From positions 5,714,941 through 5,778,940 of the forward strand of contig JASFXZ010000028.1 of assembly GCA_032209605.1 (NCBI GenBank): 64,000 bases of DNA, read 5' to 3'. The stretch comes from Mactromeris polynyma. Taxonomy: Eukaryota; Mollusca; Bivalvia; Venerida; Mactridae. A program made the position numbers and the translations under genes. Below the pieces are notes generated by a model. The model was not told the DNA's origin. It worked only from the letters and a program-made list of their open reading frames with translations, and made no database searches. Shown piece after piece: positions 12,131 through 22,959 of this stretch; the stretch's first letter is position 1, and each line of letters starts with the position of its first letter.

Positions 12131-12610
12131 ATGACCATCTATGACTATCTTCCTTCTAATAAAAAATTAAAATGTGAACATCAAAATGTTTTCTGTTTAA
12201 TATTATAGATTTTTGCCCCAAACTTTTGATTGGCGTATTTTATAACAATTTGGTACTCGTGTTGAAATTAATACTGTGAAATATAAATTGAGTCAAGTTG
12301 TTTTACCTGATTTGTACCCATATGTCAATCTTTTGAAACCAAAAATTCCTTCATGATTGTAAAAAAATCTGCTTTCCAAGATATTTATCAAAAATGATAA
12401 GCGCAGAAAGTGAGGTGACCAATTACAACTGTGTTTTAGTGTATTTTTGTGTTACGTTTCTTTGTTACTTATCTTTGTATAGTTGCCGTGATATTACAAT
12501 GAATCATTTAAACAAATTACTATCCGGTGCAACTTCTCCAGAGCGGACCCTTTGGGAGACACTTAGTTTGACTGTTGTTGAGAGGTTGTTGCTGAAGAGA
12601 GAATGTATAA

Positions 12611-12843
12611 ATGAGTGCTGCTATGGGGTTTCCAACCTCTTCTGTTGGTGAAATCGTTTCAAGAAAACGTGAAATGTGATGTCACTATGTGCAATCTATA
12701 TTTACTCCATATGGTCACTTTGTTTTCATATTGACTTATGGGCAAATATTGCTTACTGCCAGTACATGGTGACGTCACATGTGACATTTTCTGGAAATTA
12801 CGTCACTTATAGAAGAGGTGGGAAATCGTACAGCGCCGCTCAA
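12611..12843. mobile_element. Palindromic MITE, copy 2
   Basis: Same order of blocks as copy 1 (GTGCTGCTATGGGGTTTCC ... GGAAATCGTACAGCGCCGCT), with a matching centre TCCATATGGTCACTT. The two copies are in the same orientation, 1.5 kb apart. The annotated-looking short frames here are by-products. Confidence 0.8.
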
Positions 12844-12990
12844 GTGGTAAATTCTTACTATAAGAAAAATGATGCTGTTCTTAAATAGAGGTTGCTTCTC
12901 AAGATAGGATCACTTTTACAAGAGGTTGTTGGTAAAGAGAAGCAACACATTGCACTGACTCTATTGACAGAAAAGTTTTGTTTTATTATG

Positions 12991-13500
12991 CATGATATTA
13001 ACTAGGTAGATATAAGTTATCTCTGTAGTATGACATACCATGATATTAACCAGGTAGATATAAGTTATCTCTGTAGTATGATATACCATGATATTAACCA
13101 GGTAGATACAAGTTATCTCTGTAATAGGATATACCATGATATTAACCAGGTAGATATAAGTTATCTCTGTAGTATGACATACCATGATATTAACCAGGTA
13201 GATATAAGTTATCTCTGTAGTATGATATACCATGATATTAACCAGGTAGATACAAGTTATCTCTGTAGTATGACATACCATGATATTAACCAGGTAGATA
13301 TAAGTTATCTCTGTAGTATGACATACCATGATATTAACCAGGTAGATACAAGTTATCTCTGTAGTATGACATACCATGATATTAACCAGGTAGATATAAG
13401 TTATCTCTGTAGTATGATATACCATGATATTAACCAGGTAGATATAAGTTATCTCTGTAGTATGATATACCATGATATTAACCAGGTTGATATAAATGAC
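12991..13500. repeat. 48-bp minisatellite, about 10.6 copies
   Basis: The unit contains CATGATATTAACCAGGTAGA followed by TATAAGTTATCTCTGTAG and a variable TATGAYATAC. Because 48 is divisible by 3 and the unit lacks stops in one frame on each strand, long frames exist on both strands. Neither has splice or start support, so I treat it as non-coding. Confidence 0.9.
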
Positions 13501-13514
13501 AATGTATCTCTGTA

Positions 13515-14985
13515 GAATTATATACCTTGGGTTATAGGATTAAAGTATTGTGCTGTATTTGCCTGCAGTCACTCATACCTGGTTATTGATTAAATTCTCA
13601 TATCATTGTAACATTTGAGTGATATCGTTAATCTCTCGTCTTAGATTTTTCCAAAACTAGCTCTTTTAGTGGCGGATACAAAATTGTGAACATTTTGAAT
13701 CGGGAGAAGGTGAACAAATATTGTCATCTGATGGTGACTTTGGCATCACAATCTTTCAGTCTCTGACATTCATTTATTGTCATGACAACGATGAAGTTGA
13801 GTTACTCTTGAGTTAGTGCCTTCTATGAAGATATCATGTTTACTACTCAGGTTAGAGGGTGATATTATAGATCTTTATAGATCTTTAAATCCTGTAACAA
13901 ATGTGGAATATTTAACATTGTGTTGATATGTCTTGTTGATGCTTATAAAACACTGTGTTCATTATCTGCGCAATACCGGCCTTTTTCCTCGATGTTTTAA
14001 ACTTTTGTTGTCACATTTAGAATAAGGAGAATGAACTAGGAATTAAAGCATATTACAGGGGTTCTAACATTTCGGATTAATCCAGAAATCCGGATTTCCA
14101 GATTAATGTAAATCTGATTTTTTTTAGAGGGGGGTAGGGGCTGAATCGCGACTGGTACAAAACATTTTGTGTAAGAATACGTTTCAATAGTCTTTATCAT
14201 CAGATGCCTGCATCTGATAATGCTGGGTCATTGAAGCTTTGATCAGAGTAGCTGAGTGATTGAGATCATTTGACATGACTTCCAACCCCCAGCTAATCTT
14301 AAGGATAGAGAACATTCAGCCCCTAAGTATGCAGGGCAACACTTCAACCTGTACATGCCCTACTCACTACATTATATATGCTTTTGTTGTCCCTATGTTA
14401 TAAAATCAACATAGATACTGTTAAATATTGTGTATTGGTATTTATATTTGTGTTCCCCTGTCAATGCAGTTCATTTATGTCACAGTAAAGACACAAACAC
14501 AAGTGTGGGTTGGAAATGTCTGACATCTAACCAATGTCAGGCGTTTTATTAAATATATAAGTAGCTAAGTAAACACACTATAAAGCTGTGAAAATGATAA
14601 TACAATTATCAGTGTGACATGAAGTTGGACACAGAAATAGTGTGTATTGGTATATTTCTAAGTTGTAATATGACTTTGTTGTTGTTCAATATGTTGTTTG
14701 TATGCATTTGCATATTGGTATTATATCTCTCTGTGATAACAATGAAAGTGTTATAACTTGGCAAACCTGTTCATGTACTGTTTTACTTACAAATTTTAAA
14801 ATCAAACTTAGTATATATACATGTAATCTTATTCCACATGGTTTTTGTACTATTATTTCATTAAATTTGGTAAATTGTATGCATGTGTTCTGTTCTGTCT
14901 CAACCTGTTCATTCAGCCCAACCATGTAGTTATTCCAAACTCTAGAGAAATGAAGATCAATGTGGTTCTGCTAGCATTAACTTGA
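13515..14985. other. Intergenic, nothing recognised
   Basis: No gene, SINE or tandem array seen. A phrase near 14602 (ATTATCAGTGTGACAT) recurs near 16773, suggesting a small dispersed repeat. Overlapping frames on both strands at 14686-14929 have no support. Confidence 0.5.
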
Positions 14986-14994
14986 TTAAGGTAC

Positions 14995-15850
14995 CAGTCT
15001 GAGTGTATGTGATGACTAAGGTACCAATCTATGTGGTGACCAAGGTACCAGTCTGTGATATGACTAAGGTACCAGTTTGTGTAGTGACTAAGGTACCAGT
15101 CTGAGTGTATGTGATAATTAAGGTACCAGTCTGTTGTGGTGAATAAGGTACCAGTCTGTGTGATGACTAAGGTACCAGTCTGTGTGATGACTAAGGTACC
15201 AGTCTATGTGATGATTAAGGTACCAGTCTGTGTGGTGATTAAGGTACCAGTCCATGTGATGACCAAGGTGCCAGCCTATGTGGTGACTAAGGTACCAGTC
15301 TGAGTGTATGTGATGACTGAGGTACCAGTCTATGTGATGACCAAGGTACCAGTCTGTGTGATGACTGAGGTACCAGTCTATGTGATGACCAAGGTACCAG
15401 CCTATGTGGTGACTAAGGTACCAGTCTGAGTGTATGTGATGACCAAGGTACCAGCCTATGTGGGGACTAAGGTACCAGTCTATGCGATTACTATGGTACC
15501 AGTCTATGTGATGACCAAGGTACCAGTCTGTGTGATGACTAAGGTACCAGTCTATGTGATAACTAAGATACCAGTCTATGCGATGACTGAGGTACCAGTC
15601 TATGTGATGTCTAAGGTACCAGTCTATGTGATGACTAAGGTACCAGTCTATGTGATGACCAAGGTACCAGTCTATGTGATGATCAATGTACCAGTCTATG
15701 TGATGTCTAAGGTACCAGTCAATGCGATGACTAAGGTACCAATCTATGTGATGTAAAGGTACCAGTCTGTTGGATGACTAAGGTACCAGTCTATGTGATG
15801 ACCAAGGTACCAGTCTATCTGATGACTAAGGTACCAGTCTATGTGAAGAC
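14995..15850. repeat. 24-bp minisatellite with a GGTACC in most units
   Basis: The unit is AAGGTACCAGTCTATGTGAT plus GACY, repeated about 35 times with insertions such as GTCTGAGTGTATGTG. Some units differ in length. The plus-strand open frame inside (15430-15756) follows from the 24-bp, in-frame period and is not a convincing gene. Confidence 0.9.
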
Positions 15851-15859
15851 TTATGTAGT

Positions 15860-16512
15860 TATTATTCAATTTGTCAGCGGATAGCTAAAGTAAAAGTATT
15901 TACAATGTTATGTTTTCAAGTAATCTCTAAAATGGTACTTACTACATACACATACAATCTACGTTCCGTTCGATGCAAAAAGGTAACACTACATTCAGAG
16001 AGGGGAAGATTCTTGAAAACCCTTTGTAGTAGAATTTAGAACAAATTTGGTCCAAAACGAAACAACAGCAAAGATAAAAACCTGTCATTCACTAACCGTG
16101 AACGAAAAATACTATGAGATAAATACGACTATGATTTATTCCAGGTTACATAACTAGTTGACGCCATTAAAATGCAACTATTTGAACTAGGGGTCATTTG
16201 GTAGTACCAACTGTCAAAAGCGTGTTACAGTTATCTATGTTGTTCAAAACATTAATTAACTCTATACCAATTATTTTTAATTTCATTATTGATTAATAAA
16301 ATTAAATTATGTTTCAGAAATAAAGAATATTTTACCTTTGTAATGTCACTTTATCTGTATGCACACTTTATGGTTGCGTTTTTAATGGCGTTTAGTACAA
16401 ATGTAAATATAATAGAAGCCAAATGTTTATTGCCAGTGTCTAAGCTCGTGGTAGACATTAAGTAATCATGAACGACGCATGTTTCTTTAATTGTTGTACT
16501 CTGTGCAACGTG
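15860..16512. other. Intergenic / 3' flank of the four-TM gene
   Basis: AT-rich. As the minus-strand downstream region of the gene ending at 16513, it may hold that gene's 3' UTR. No other feature recognised. Confidence 0.4.
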
Positions 16513-19500
16513 TTAAACACCTCCGTCTTGTGTCGCAGCTTCGTTGTTTCCATGCAGTTGTACATGTTCATCTGTCCCTTTTTCTTTCGTATAAAGTAAA
16601 CGAAACAGTATGCCTGAAAAGCCTAGAGCAACCAGACCGGAAACAACGCTAATAATAAAAGTATTTCCGAACGATTGTCCGTCATATACCACCATAATGA
16701 CCACGCAACCAATCAAACACAACACACCTGAAAAGTAAACAAAATATAATAGTTTTATAATGATAATATTATTATCAGTGTGACATACAGTTAGACACAA
16801 GTTGACAAACAGTACACTTCACGTTATCACACTAGACAAGGGGTTTATCTTGTTTTTGTTTTATTTTTATTAGACGTTCTTATTACTAAATACTACATCT
16901 TAACAATAAAACAACACTATTAACTACATGGAATTAATACATTGTAACAAAAACATAGTAACACTTCAAATGACCTAAATATTACACTCTTTATCTTAAA
17001 ATTCTAATCAGACGAATATCATCATAATAACTCAAAATTGTGTCAAGATTGGGTCTAATAGATATTTTTGATTATGTAAATGAATGGACATATAGTTTCT
17101 AAGCCCGGCATTAACTGGCTACACATTTAGAATATTCGAAAGAGGAGCGCACAAGTCGGAAATTCCGACAAAACCGTTTTATCATCGAAAATATTATCAA
17201 ACAAACCTGCGGCTAGATAGAAGTAAAGTGTGTACAGGTAGGAATTGCACGAATCGCCAGCGGCACCCGCACAGCATATAACCAGCAGTACCCAACCACT
17301 AGGGATAATCAATAGTACAAATGCAATCCACTGTATGACATAGACTTCTAGATTCAGATCTAAATAAAGAAACATTGAATTAAATGAACGCCATACATGT
17401 AAAAATCATTGCACAGTACGTTATGTTTCTGTAAATTATTTTATCGTGTTGGTACTGTGTTGTATCATGCACTTCTTGTATGTGTCAACTGTGTAGGTGC
17501 TGTTATTCGGCACAGCCGTACTAACATGGTTTTGCTATTTGCATTTCAGTGTTATGTATTGCTATTTGCATATTAGTGTTATGTAAACCAACCAAATCTT
17601 ACGTGAACCACTAAACATGATTCTCTCCAACAGAAAAAACGTGTGTGACATTGACGGAACTTGGTTAAATTTTTGTTAAGGCCTAAATATTTGTTTACCG
17701 AAGCAAAGTAGTACTTCATTTTACAATGAAATATAATGTATAAATGATTCGTGTAACTTGTACAGAAAGTGCAAATAGGTGACAGTTGTCAACCGCGTAA
17801 TCCTGCCATTTCTGGGACAGATTGTCAAGTTTGACATGATGATGATCCAACTTTTGACTGTCAATACCAATTCTTTGTATACAATCTTGTTTGTTCAACT
17901 CCTGTGTTATTTAATATACTGATATAACAAAGTGTTATTGATAGACTAGTGTCATAGGTAAATCTACATGAATGTCAAAGTGACGTCTGTATTCTGCAGT
18001 AAGCCCCTTGCTGTCAGCACTTTCAGTGCTTTGATTTTGACAATTCATTCCGTTCGAGAATCCGGAATCGCAACACTGTATCAGTCCCGTAATGGCGGAC
18101 GGTCACGTGACCAACAAAATGGCGGCGGTCAACTTATCGATTATGGCATCGTCTATTGTTAAGAATATTTTCGAACTGACCGAGATGTTGCTATTAAAGG
18201 TAAAGTTTTAGGTCGCGGCAGAAGGAAACATGTGTGTCGATCAAGCATGGGATGCAATTCTCACTATCAAACCGCGCAGAATGGAGATGTCAAATTGCAA
18301 CAGGCATACATAAACTGACAACCATATCGGAATTCGTATAAAATGGAAAACGTCCATCTCAGAGGAATTTGTTCGCTCGTCTCGATACATATGACTTTCT
18401 GTAACACGGAAGGAAACGGTCGCGAATACGCGATGTCTATGAGCAGTGCCAGAGTCTTCAAACTAAGATTAGATTAAATGCTAGCTTAATTACGGAATGT
18501 TTGATTGTTGTCTTGTGTATAAGTCAGGCTAACGGCAAACGTTATGTGCTGACGCTAGCAATAGCTTTGGTATTGGAGGGATGGGTTCAGATTAGGAATA
18601 GGAATCAACCAGCTTACATCGTTTGTCGTGTGAGTCAGTTTGTTAGAAGCTGTTTATGCAGTAGTAGGCAAACCCTGAATAACATGTTTATTACATGCTG
18701 GTAATATTTTTGTAAACAAACATTTTGTGCTTATGACGGGGCACCTCGATGATGTAATGGAGCATTTCTATAGGATCTAATAATTGAAGTTATTTTGTGT
18801 ATAATTGTCCGAAACAGAGGCATAAAAAGACGTATGCATACAGAAGTTAGCCTGACTGTTATATTATCAATTTAACACCATTTTGGAAAACAATCCAAAG
18901 AAAAAATATGATATTTGCCCTTTGTTGTTATTTACATCAATTATGTACGTATTTGCATTTCTTACACGAAAGATTTGCACGTTCAATATATAGGCAAAAT
19001 TTCAGTTTGTGTTATTACGTCACTTTTGTTTATTTTGTCTACATATAACTATTTTGCTAAACATTTTCTAGGCGACATTCATGCCTTGCATCAACTTTCT
19101 CTTGCATATTGTTGATATACATATGGAAAAAGAACGTGGTATGTCCGGAACATACATAACAGATAGACATTTTATTGAACCCTGAAGAGTTTTTTTACAA
19201 AACAGCAATACTCGCGTATATGATTGTATATTCGCTTATTATTAAAAAAAAGTTTTGTATGCACATGTTCAACAATCCATATACATATCTCACATCTCGA
19301 TTATATTCCTATTCTGCTTTGTTTATTTTCACTGTTCCAAAAAAGGACATAGTTCATTAAAATGTTGTCATAGCTATGACAACACTAGGAACTTACCATC
19401 GAGTCCAAATGGACCATGACAAGTTGAATGAATACTGGTCCTATTACAGCATGCCGGTATGTAATCGAGCGCTTCACAAGACGTCGCAGTGATCCATTCT

Positions 19501-19583
19501 TTACCAAACAGTCCATAACCTTGTAGTATAACAGGGCAAAGAAGGAACGCAAGGATTAAAACACCGCGTATGCAGCCTTCCAT
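16513..19583 (-). CDS. Small four-transmembrane, claudin/PMP22-like protein, three exons
   Basis: Minus-strand exons 19397-19583, 17207-17359 and 16513-16727 join in phase (donors GATG|GTAAGT and GCAG|GTTTGT; acceptors TTTAG and TTTTCAG) to 184 residues. I chose the ATG at 19583 (context ACAATGG); an in-frame GTG upstream is not a plausible eukaryotic start. Hydrophobic segments lie at about residues 6-26, 68-92, 104-128 and 136-159. The first extracellular loop (27-67) has Trp30, Cys36, Cys45, Cys46 and Cys55 and an N-glycosylation site NRT at 47-49. The tail (160-184) is polar. Topology and the cysteine-bearing first loop resemble claudin-like proteins, but the claudin GLW..C..C motif is not present in standard form. 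Function unknown; probably a plasma-membrane protein. Confidence 0.82.
18055..18125 (+). promoter_or_regulatory. Candidate promoter with CACGTG palindrome and ATGGCGGC
   Basis: GGTCACGTGACC is a 12-bp palindrome holding an E-box, and AAAATGGCGGC is a YY1-like initiator-associated motif overlapping the putative ATG. CpG is locally enriched compared with the flanks. Confidence 0.4.
18119..18199 (+). CDS. Candidate first coding exon on the opposite strand in intron 1 of the four-TM gene
   Basis: The ATG at 18119 sits in AAAATGGCGGCGG and reads MAAVNLSIMASSIVKNIFEL followed by TEMLLLK. It ends at a good donor AAG|GTAAAG in phase 0. Upstream is GGTCACGTGACC (18101-18112), which contains the E-box CACGTG, a common promoter element. 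I did not find the next exon. The peptide is not recognised. It lies between exons 1 and 2 of the minus-strand four-TM gene, so if real this is a nested antisense transcription start. Confidence 0.4.
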
Positions 19584-19674
19584 TGTAGTGTGTTTCACCT
19601 CGCCTGGAGATAGTTACAAGACTTAAAGTATTGCTAGAGTTAAATTATAGCACTGTACATATAAATTCGTGTAT

Positions 19675-19755
19675 ATTGATCTACATTTTGTAGTTGTATG
19701 TAGATCTACATTTTGTAGTCTGTAGATCTACATACTGTAGTTGTATGTAGACCTG
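19675..19755. repeat. Short palindromic repeat cluster
   Basis: GTAGATCTACATTTTGTAGT-like units repeat about three times. AGATCT-centred palindromes make hairpins possible on either strand. Lies just upstream of the four-TM gene start. Confidence 0.7.
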
Positions 19756-19824
19756 TCATTCTTAGCAGACCATTATCACTAGGCTGGTGGTCCCCAGCGG
19801 GCAATGACCAAATATGGAATATAC

Positions 19825-20031
19825 TATACTAATACGCATGCGCGACGGAGGCTGCCGAGCGGAGACCACCGGAGATTGACAAAGTCGCCAAATTATCAAA
19901 ATATCCGCCATGTTGGATTTTGAAGCGATGGAAATCTGCTGCGATTTCTAGACTTCTAACAGTGTTTTAGAACGCTTATCGTCTGTACGAGACACCAAAA
20001 ATGGTTAAAAATGTTTGCATAAAGTGCAACA
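19825..20031 (+). CDS. Candidate promoter and first coding exon (20001-20031)
   Basis: TACGCATGCGCGA near 19832 matches an NRF-1-type site and CGCCATGTTGG near 19907 a YY1-like site. The ATG at 20001 reads MVKNVCIKCN, then A|GTGAGT is a strong donor in phase 1. C-x2-C directly after Met-Val resembles the start of a zinc-binding (THAP-like) domain, but ten residues cannot establish this. An acceptor at 22704 in the right phase would give a stop after four more codons, followed closely by AATAAA. That is either a tiny ORF or not the real partner. Confidence 0.35.
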
Positions 20032-20520
20032 GTGAGTATCATATCCTAACTTTGCTTATATTTTCTTTGAGGGCGCTGAAACCGACGTCCGATTTGAAGT
20101 TCAAAAGCGGCATATTTTGAAAAGAAATTCTGTCTATTCAGGCCTTCTTATTTGAAGTTTTATCGTTAAAATATAATACCTATTTTGATTTATTGATTTG
20201 TAATGTGATCATATCGATAGGCAAATTAGAGGATGCATAGATCGACATTGGGCGTGATGATGAAGTTGACCTACTTTTGAACTCATGACCTACTTTTTAG
20301 ATTTTCATTGTTGACAAATCAGACATCGTATTATTCCTTGTGACGTTTGATATTATACATGTACAATAATATGCTGGAACCAAATTGCCAGTATTTCTCT
20401 TACAAGCAGTACCTTCGGCATGGTACTCATCCATTTAAAATATCTATCGACCAATGTGACATGTCAGCATCTCCTTAAATTTGGTCAAATAAAATGGATA
20501 ATATGAAATTATTAATTACA
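20032..20520. other. Candidate intron, nothing recognised
   Basis: Follows the donor at 20032. No repeat or open frame of note. Confidence 0.4.
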
Positions 20521-20524
20521 TATG

Positions 20525-20760
20525 TGTACCACCTCGATAGCCTAGCGGTTGTGCGTCCGCTTCTGGATCAGTAGGTCTCAGGTTTGATCCCTGTCTGCGT
20601 CAATTTATACCGAACACTAAATGCAAATGGTACCAGTATCTCCCTTGCTTGATGCTCAGCATAAAAAAGGAAAGCTGGCTTATCTCTTATGGCGATGGAT
20701 AACATCAGGGATGAGGTGTTGATAGTGATTAATATAAGTTGCTAAAACTTGTTTCACTTA
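20525..20760 (+). mobile_element. tRNA-derived SINE
   Basis: Head with A-box-like ATAGCCTAGCGGTTGTGCG and B box GGTTTGATCCC at tRNA spacing. The body contains TGCTTGATGCTCAGCAT, a phrase also seen in other dispersed repeats here, and it ends in an AT-rich tail. Confidence 0.7.
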
Positions 20761-21610
20761 ATCAACCTAAAATAAATTAATGATGCAGAGCATACAGAGC
20801 TCTGTAAGTATCTTAAAAGATTTTTATTGATAAACGCGCCGGTTTTTTCGTGAAAGGCTGTTGTTGAAAGTTTTAGTGGAGGCATTTTTTAAAGTTTTGA
20901 AACCTTGAGCTTTCAATTGCAGGACTTTCTTACCAATTTATAGCAATGTTTAACTGTATTTTGAAGTAAATACAAGAGTGAAAACAGTCATCAATTCACG
21001 TAATCATTTGATGAACTTAAAAGTGTGTCCCTCTCAGTTAGGTTGACCTAGATCCATTTCGTGTTTCGTACCCAAAATATTTCGACCCTTGTTCAGCTAT
21101 TGCATGAATGACCCTGGTGTTTCATACATTGCGCAGTACAGTCACAGTTTCTATTGCTAGTATATTACATGATTTTTAATCTTTAATTGGTCATCAGTAA
21201 TCAATTGTTGTTTTAATTAAAACACACACTACAGTTTACTTAATAAGCTCAAACATTTGACTGCTAGCGCCGGATTTAAAGCTATAACCATGCATGGTTT
21301 GCCTAAATTTGTCTTCTATGCCGTAATCATAACCACACGGTCACCGTTAATTTTTTTAAGGATAGTACTGAAACTCCATATGGCAAAGCATGATGCTGCC
21401 ACCATGCAGACTCTGAGCAGTGACGCAGTTCCTATCTGATACCGTTTTTTTGCCAAAATTAGACACCTCAGGGTCGCATTAGCACTGAAACTTAAGCAGG
21501 CACTGCCCATTGCTCAAATATGCAACTATCATCGCTCGATAAACAGCTGCCACTATGCAGACCCGGTGCAGTCCCTGTCTGATTATAACGTCTTCTTTGC
21601 CTAGTCCATG
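20761..21610. other. Intergenic, weak internal similarity only
   Basis: TGCCACCATGCAGACTC near 21395 and TGCCACTATGCAGACCC near 21547 begin two loosely similar stretches about 150 bp apart. Overlapping frames on opposite strands (21257-21510) have no support. Confidence 0.4.
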
Positions 21611-21614
21611 TGTG

Positions 21615-21860
21615 AAGGCTGCGGCCATGGCCGAGTGGTTAGTTCACTCGCCTTGTAACAGGGAGGTCTGGGTTTAAATCTCAGTTGCAGCAGGTCATAC
21701 ACTATATAAAATATTGACTTTCCTCCACATGTGGTTGTCAGCTTGTGGAAGGGTAGTTAGCACTGCTAATATGGTTAGGAAAACCAGCTGCCGTATATTA
21801 TTATTGAACTGAAATACTGATGAAAAACAGCGTAAAACCCAATGCAACAAACAAATCTTT
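21615..21860 (+). mobile_element. tRNA-derived SINE with shared 3' tail
   Basis: tRNA-like head GGCCATGGCCGAGTGGTTAG and B box GGGTTTAAATCTC, body with CCTCCACATGTGGTTGTCAG, and end GATGAAAAACAGCGTAAAAC followed by a CAAACAAATC tail. The same tail type (TTGAAAAACGGCGTAA) ends the SINE near 48905, so the two share a 3' domain. Confidence 0.8.
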
Positions 21861-22950
21861 CCATGTCTTATTTCATATTCTTCGCCAAAATTACCCGATG
21901 CACAGTCCCTAACTGAAGCATTAGATTATAACTACTCTAGATAACTGCCCTAATTAAAATTACATTTTGTCTTCTTTATATATCCTCACGCTTTTACTGT
22001 GTAATCTAAAACTACATGTGCTTGTTTCATGTGGAAATTGTAATAATTATATTTTAAATTATTCATGTATTTACCAGGGATCATCATCAGAGTAATGCTG
22101 TTAGTTTGATGCTTGCTTTCCTTGTCAGCAGTGCCAACCAACTCAATAAATACTCTATGTTGGACAACTGAGATGACAAGTTGAGAATGCATACATCAAT
22201 ACATTTGGATTACTAGTAAGTTAATATTATCCAAAATGCAGAAGGTACAGTAAATTTAGCATTTCTTTTACAAGTATTATTTTGGTCTACAATAGAACAA
22301 GTTTTTATTATAAAATTCAATAACTTATGAGCTAAGCTATTAGCTCTTGACACCTCATTTATGATGGTATCCACCAAAATAATGGTATGAGAGAGGAGAA
22401 ACCAGTTGTTACTCTGGATGCTCAGCATCATGCAAGCAATAGAAACACTGGAAGACTGGTACCATTGTTCTCTATGTCTTTCATATGATATGCAGCCATG
22501 GAGCAAACCCCATACCAACCGCACTACCTGTGTATCTTTAATTCAGGGCAGTCTTTCAAGATATAGCATCACACATTTACGCTAGCAACTCTAGTTGTTT
22601 ACTATTCTGGCCTAATGTATTGGTCGACACACTGTAATGATATTCATTGTATAAAACCATACTTGATTTTACAACGTATAGTGAAGTGAATTATTATTTT
22701 TCAGGTTCGAAATCTTGAGAGAACAGTGTTTGTTCTGTGAATAAAACAAACCATTCTTACTTGATGGTTTCGGCGCAGCCCTGCACAATTGTGGAGAATC
22801 AATGATGTTAGAACAAACAATACAGTTCAAGCTTTACCAGGAGAATTAACGGTAAATAATTTAATAAAGATTGAGCCTATGAGTTTCTCTTACTCCCTAT
22901 TATAGGATAGAAGGAAATATTACAGGCTATATGTCTGGCAATAACAGACA
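21861..22950. other. Intergenic
   Basis: No gene called. A stretch near 22350-22510 (GACACCTCATTTATGATGG ... ATGGAGCAAAC) recurs near 38650-38800, so it is an old dispersed repeat. An AATAAA at 22740 follows a possible acceptor at 22704. Confidence 0.4.
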
Positions 22951-22959
22951 TATGTGTAG

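Noticed and set aside
15430..15756. 108-codon frame YVMTKVPVYVM repeats
   Set aside because: Follows from the 24-bp period; neighbouring units with stops and length changes break it.
19374..19598. Upstream start (MKHTT) for the four-TM protein
   Set aside because: The codon at 19598 is GTG, not ATG; the ATG at 19583 has good context.
22704..22746. Terminal exon completing MVKNVCIKCN to a 14-residue protein
   Set aside because: Phase fits, but the peptide is too short to support. AATAAA nearby may be chance in AT-rich DNA.
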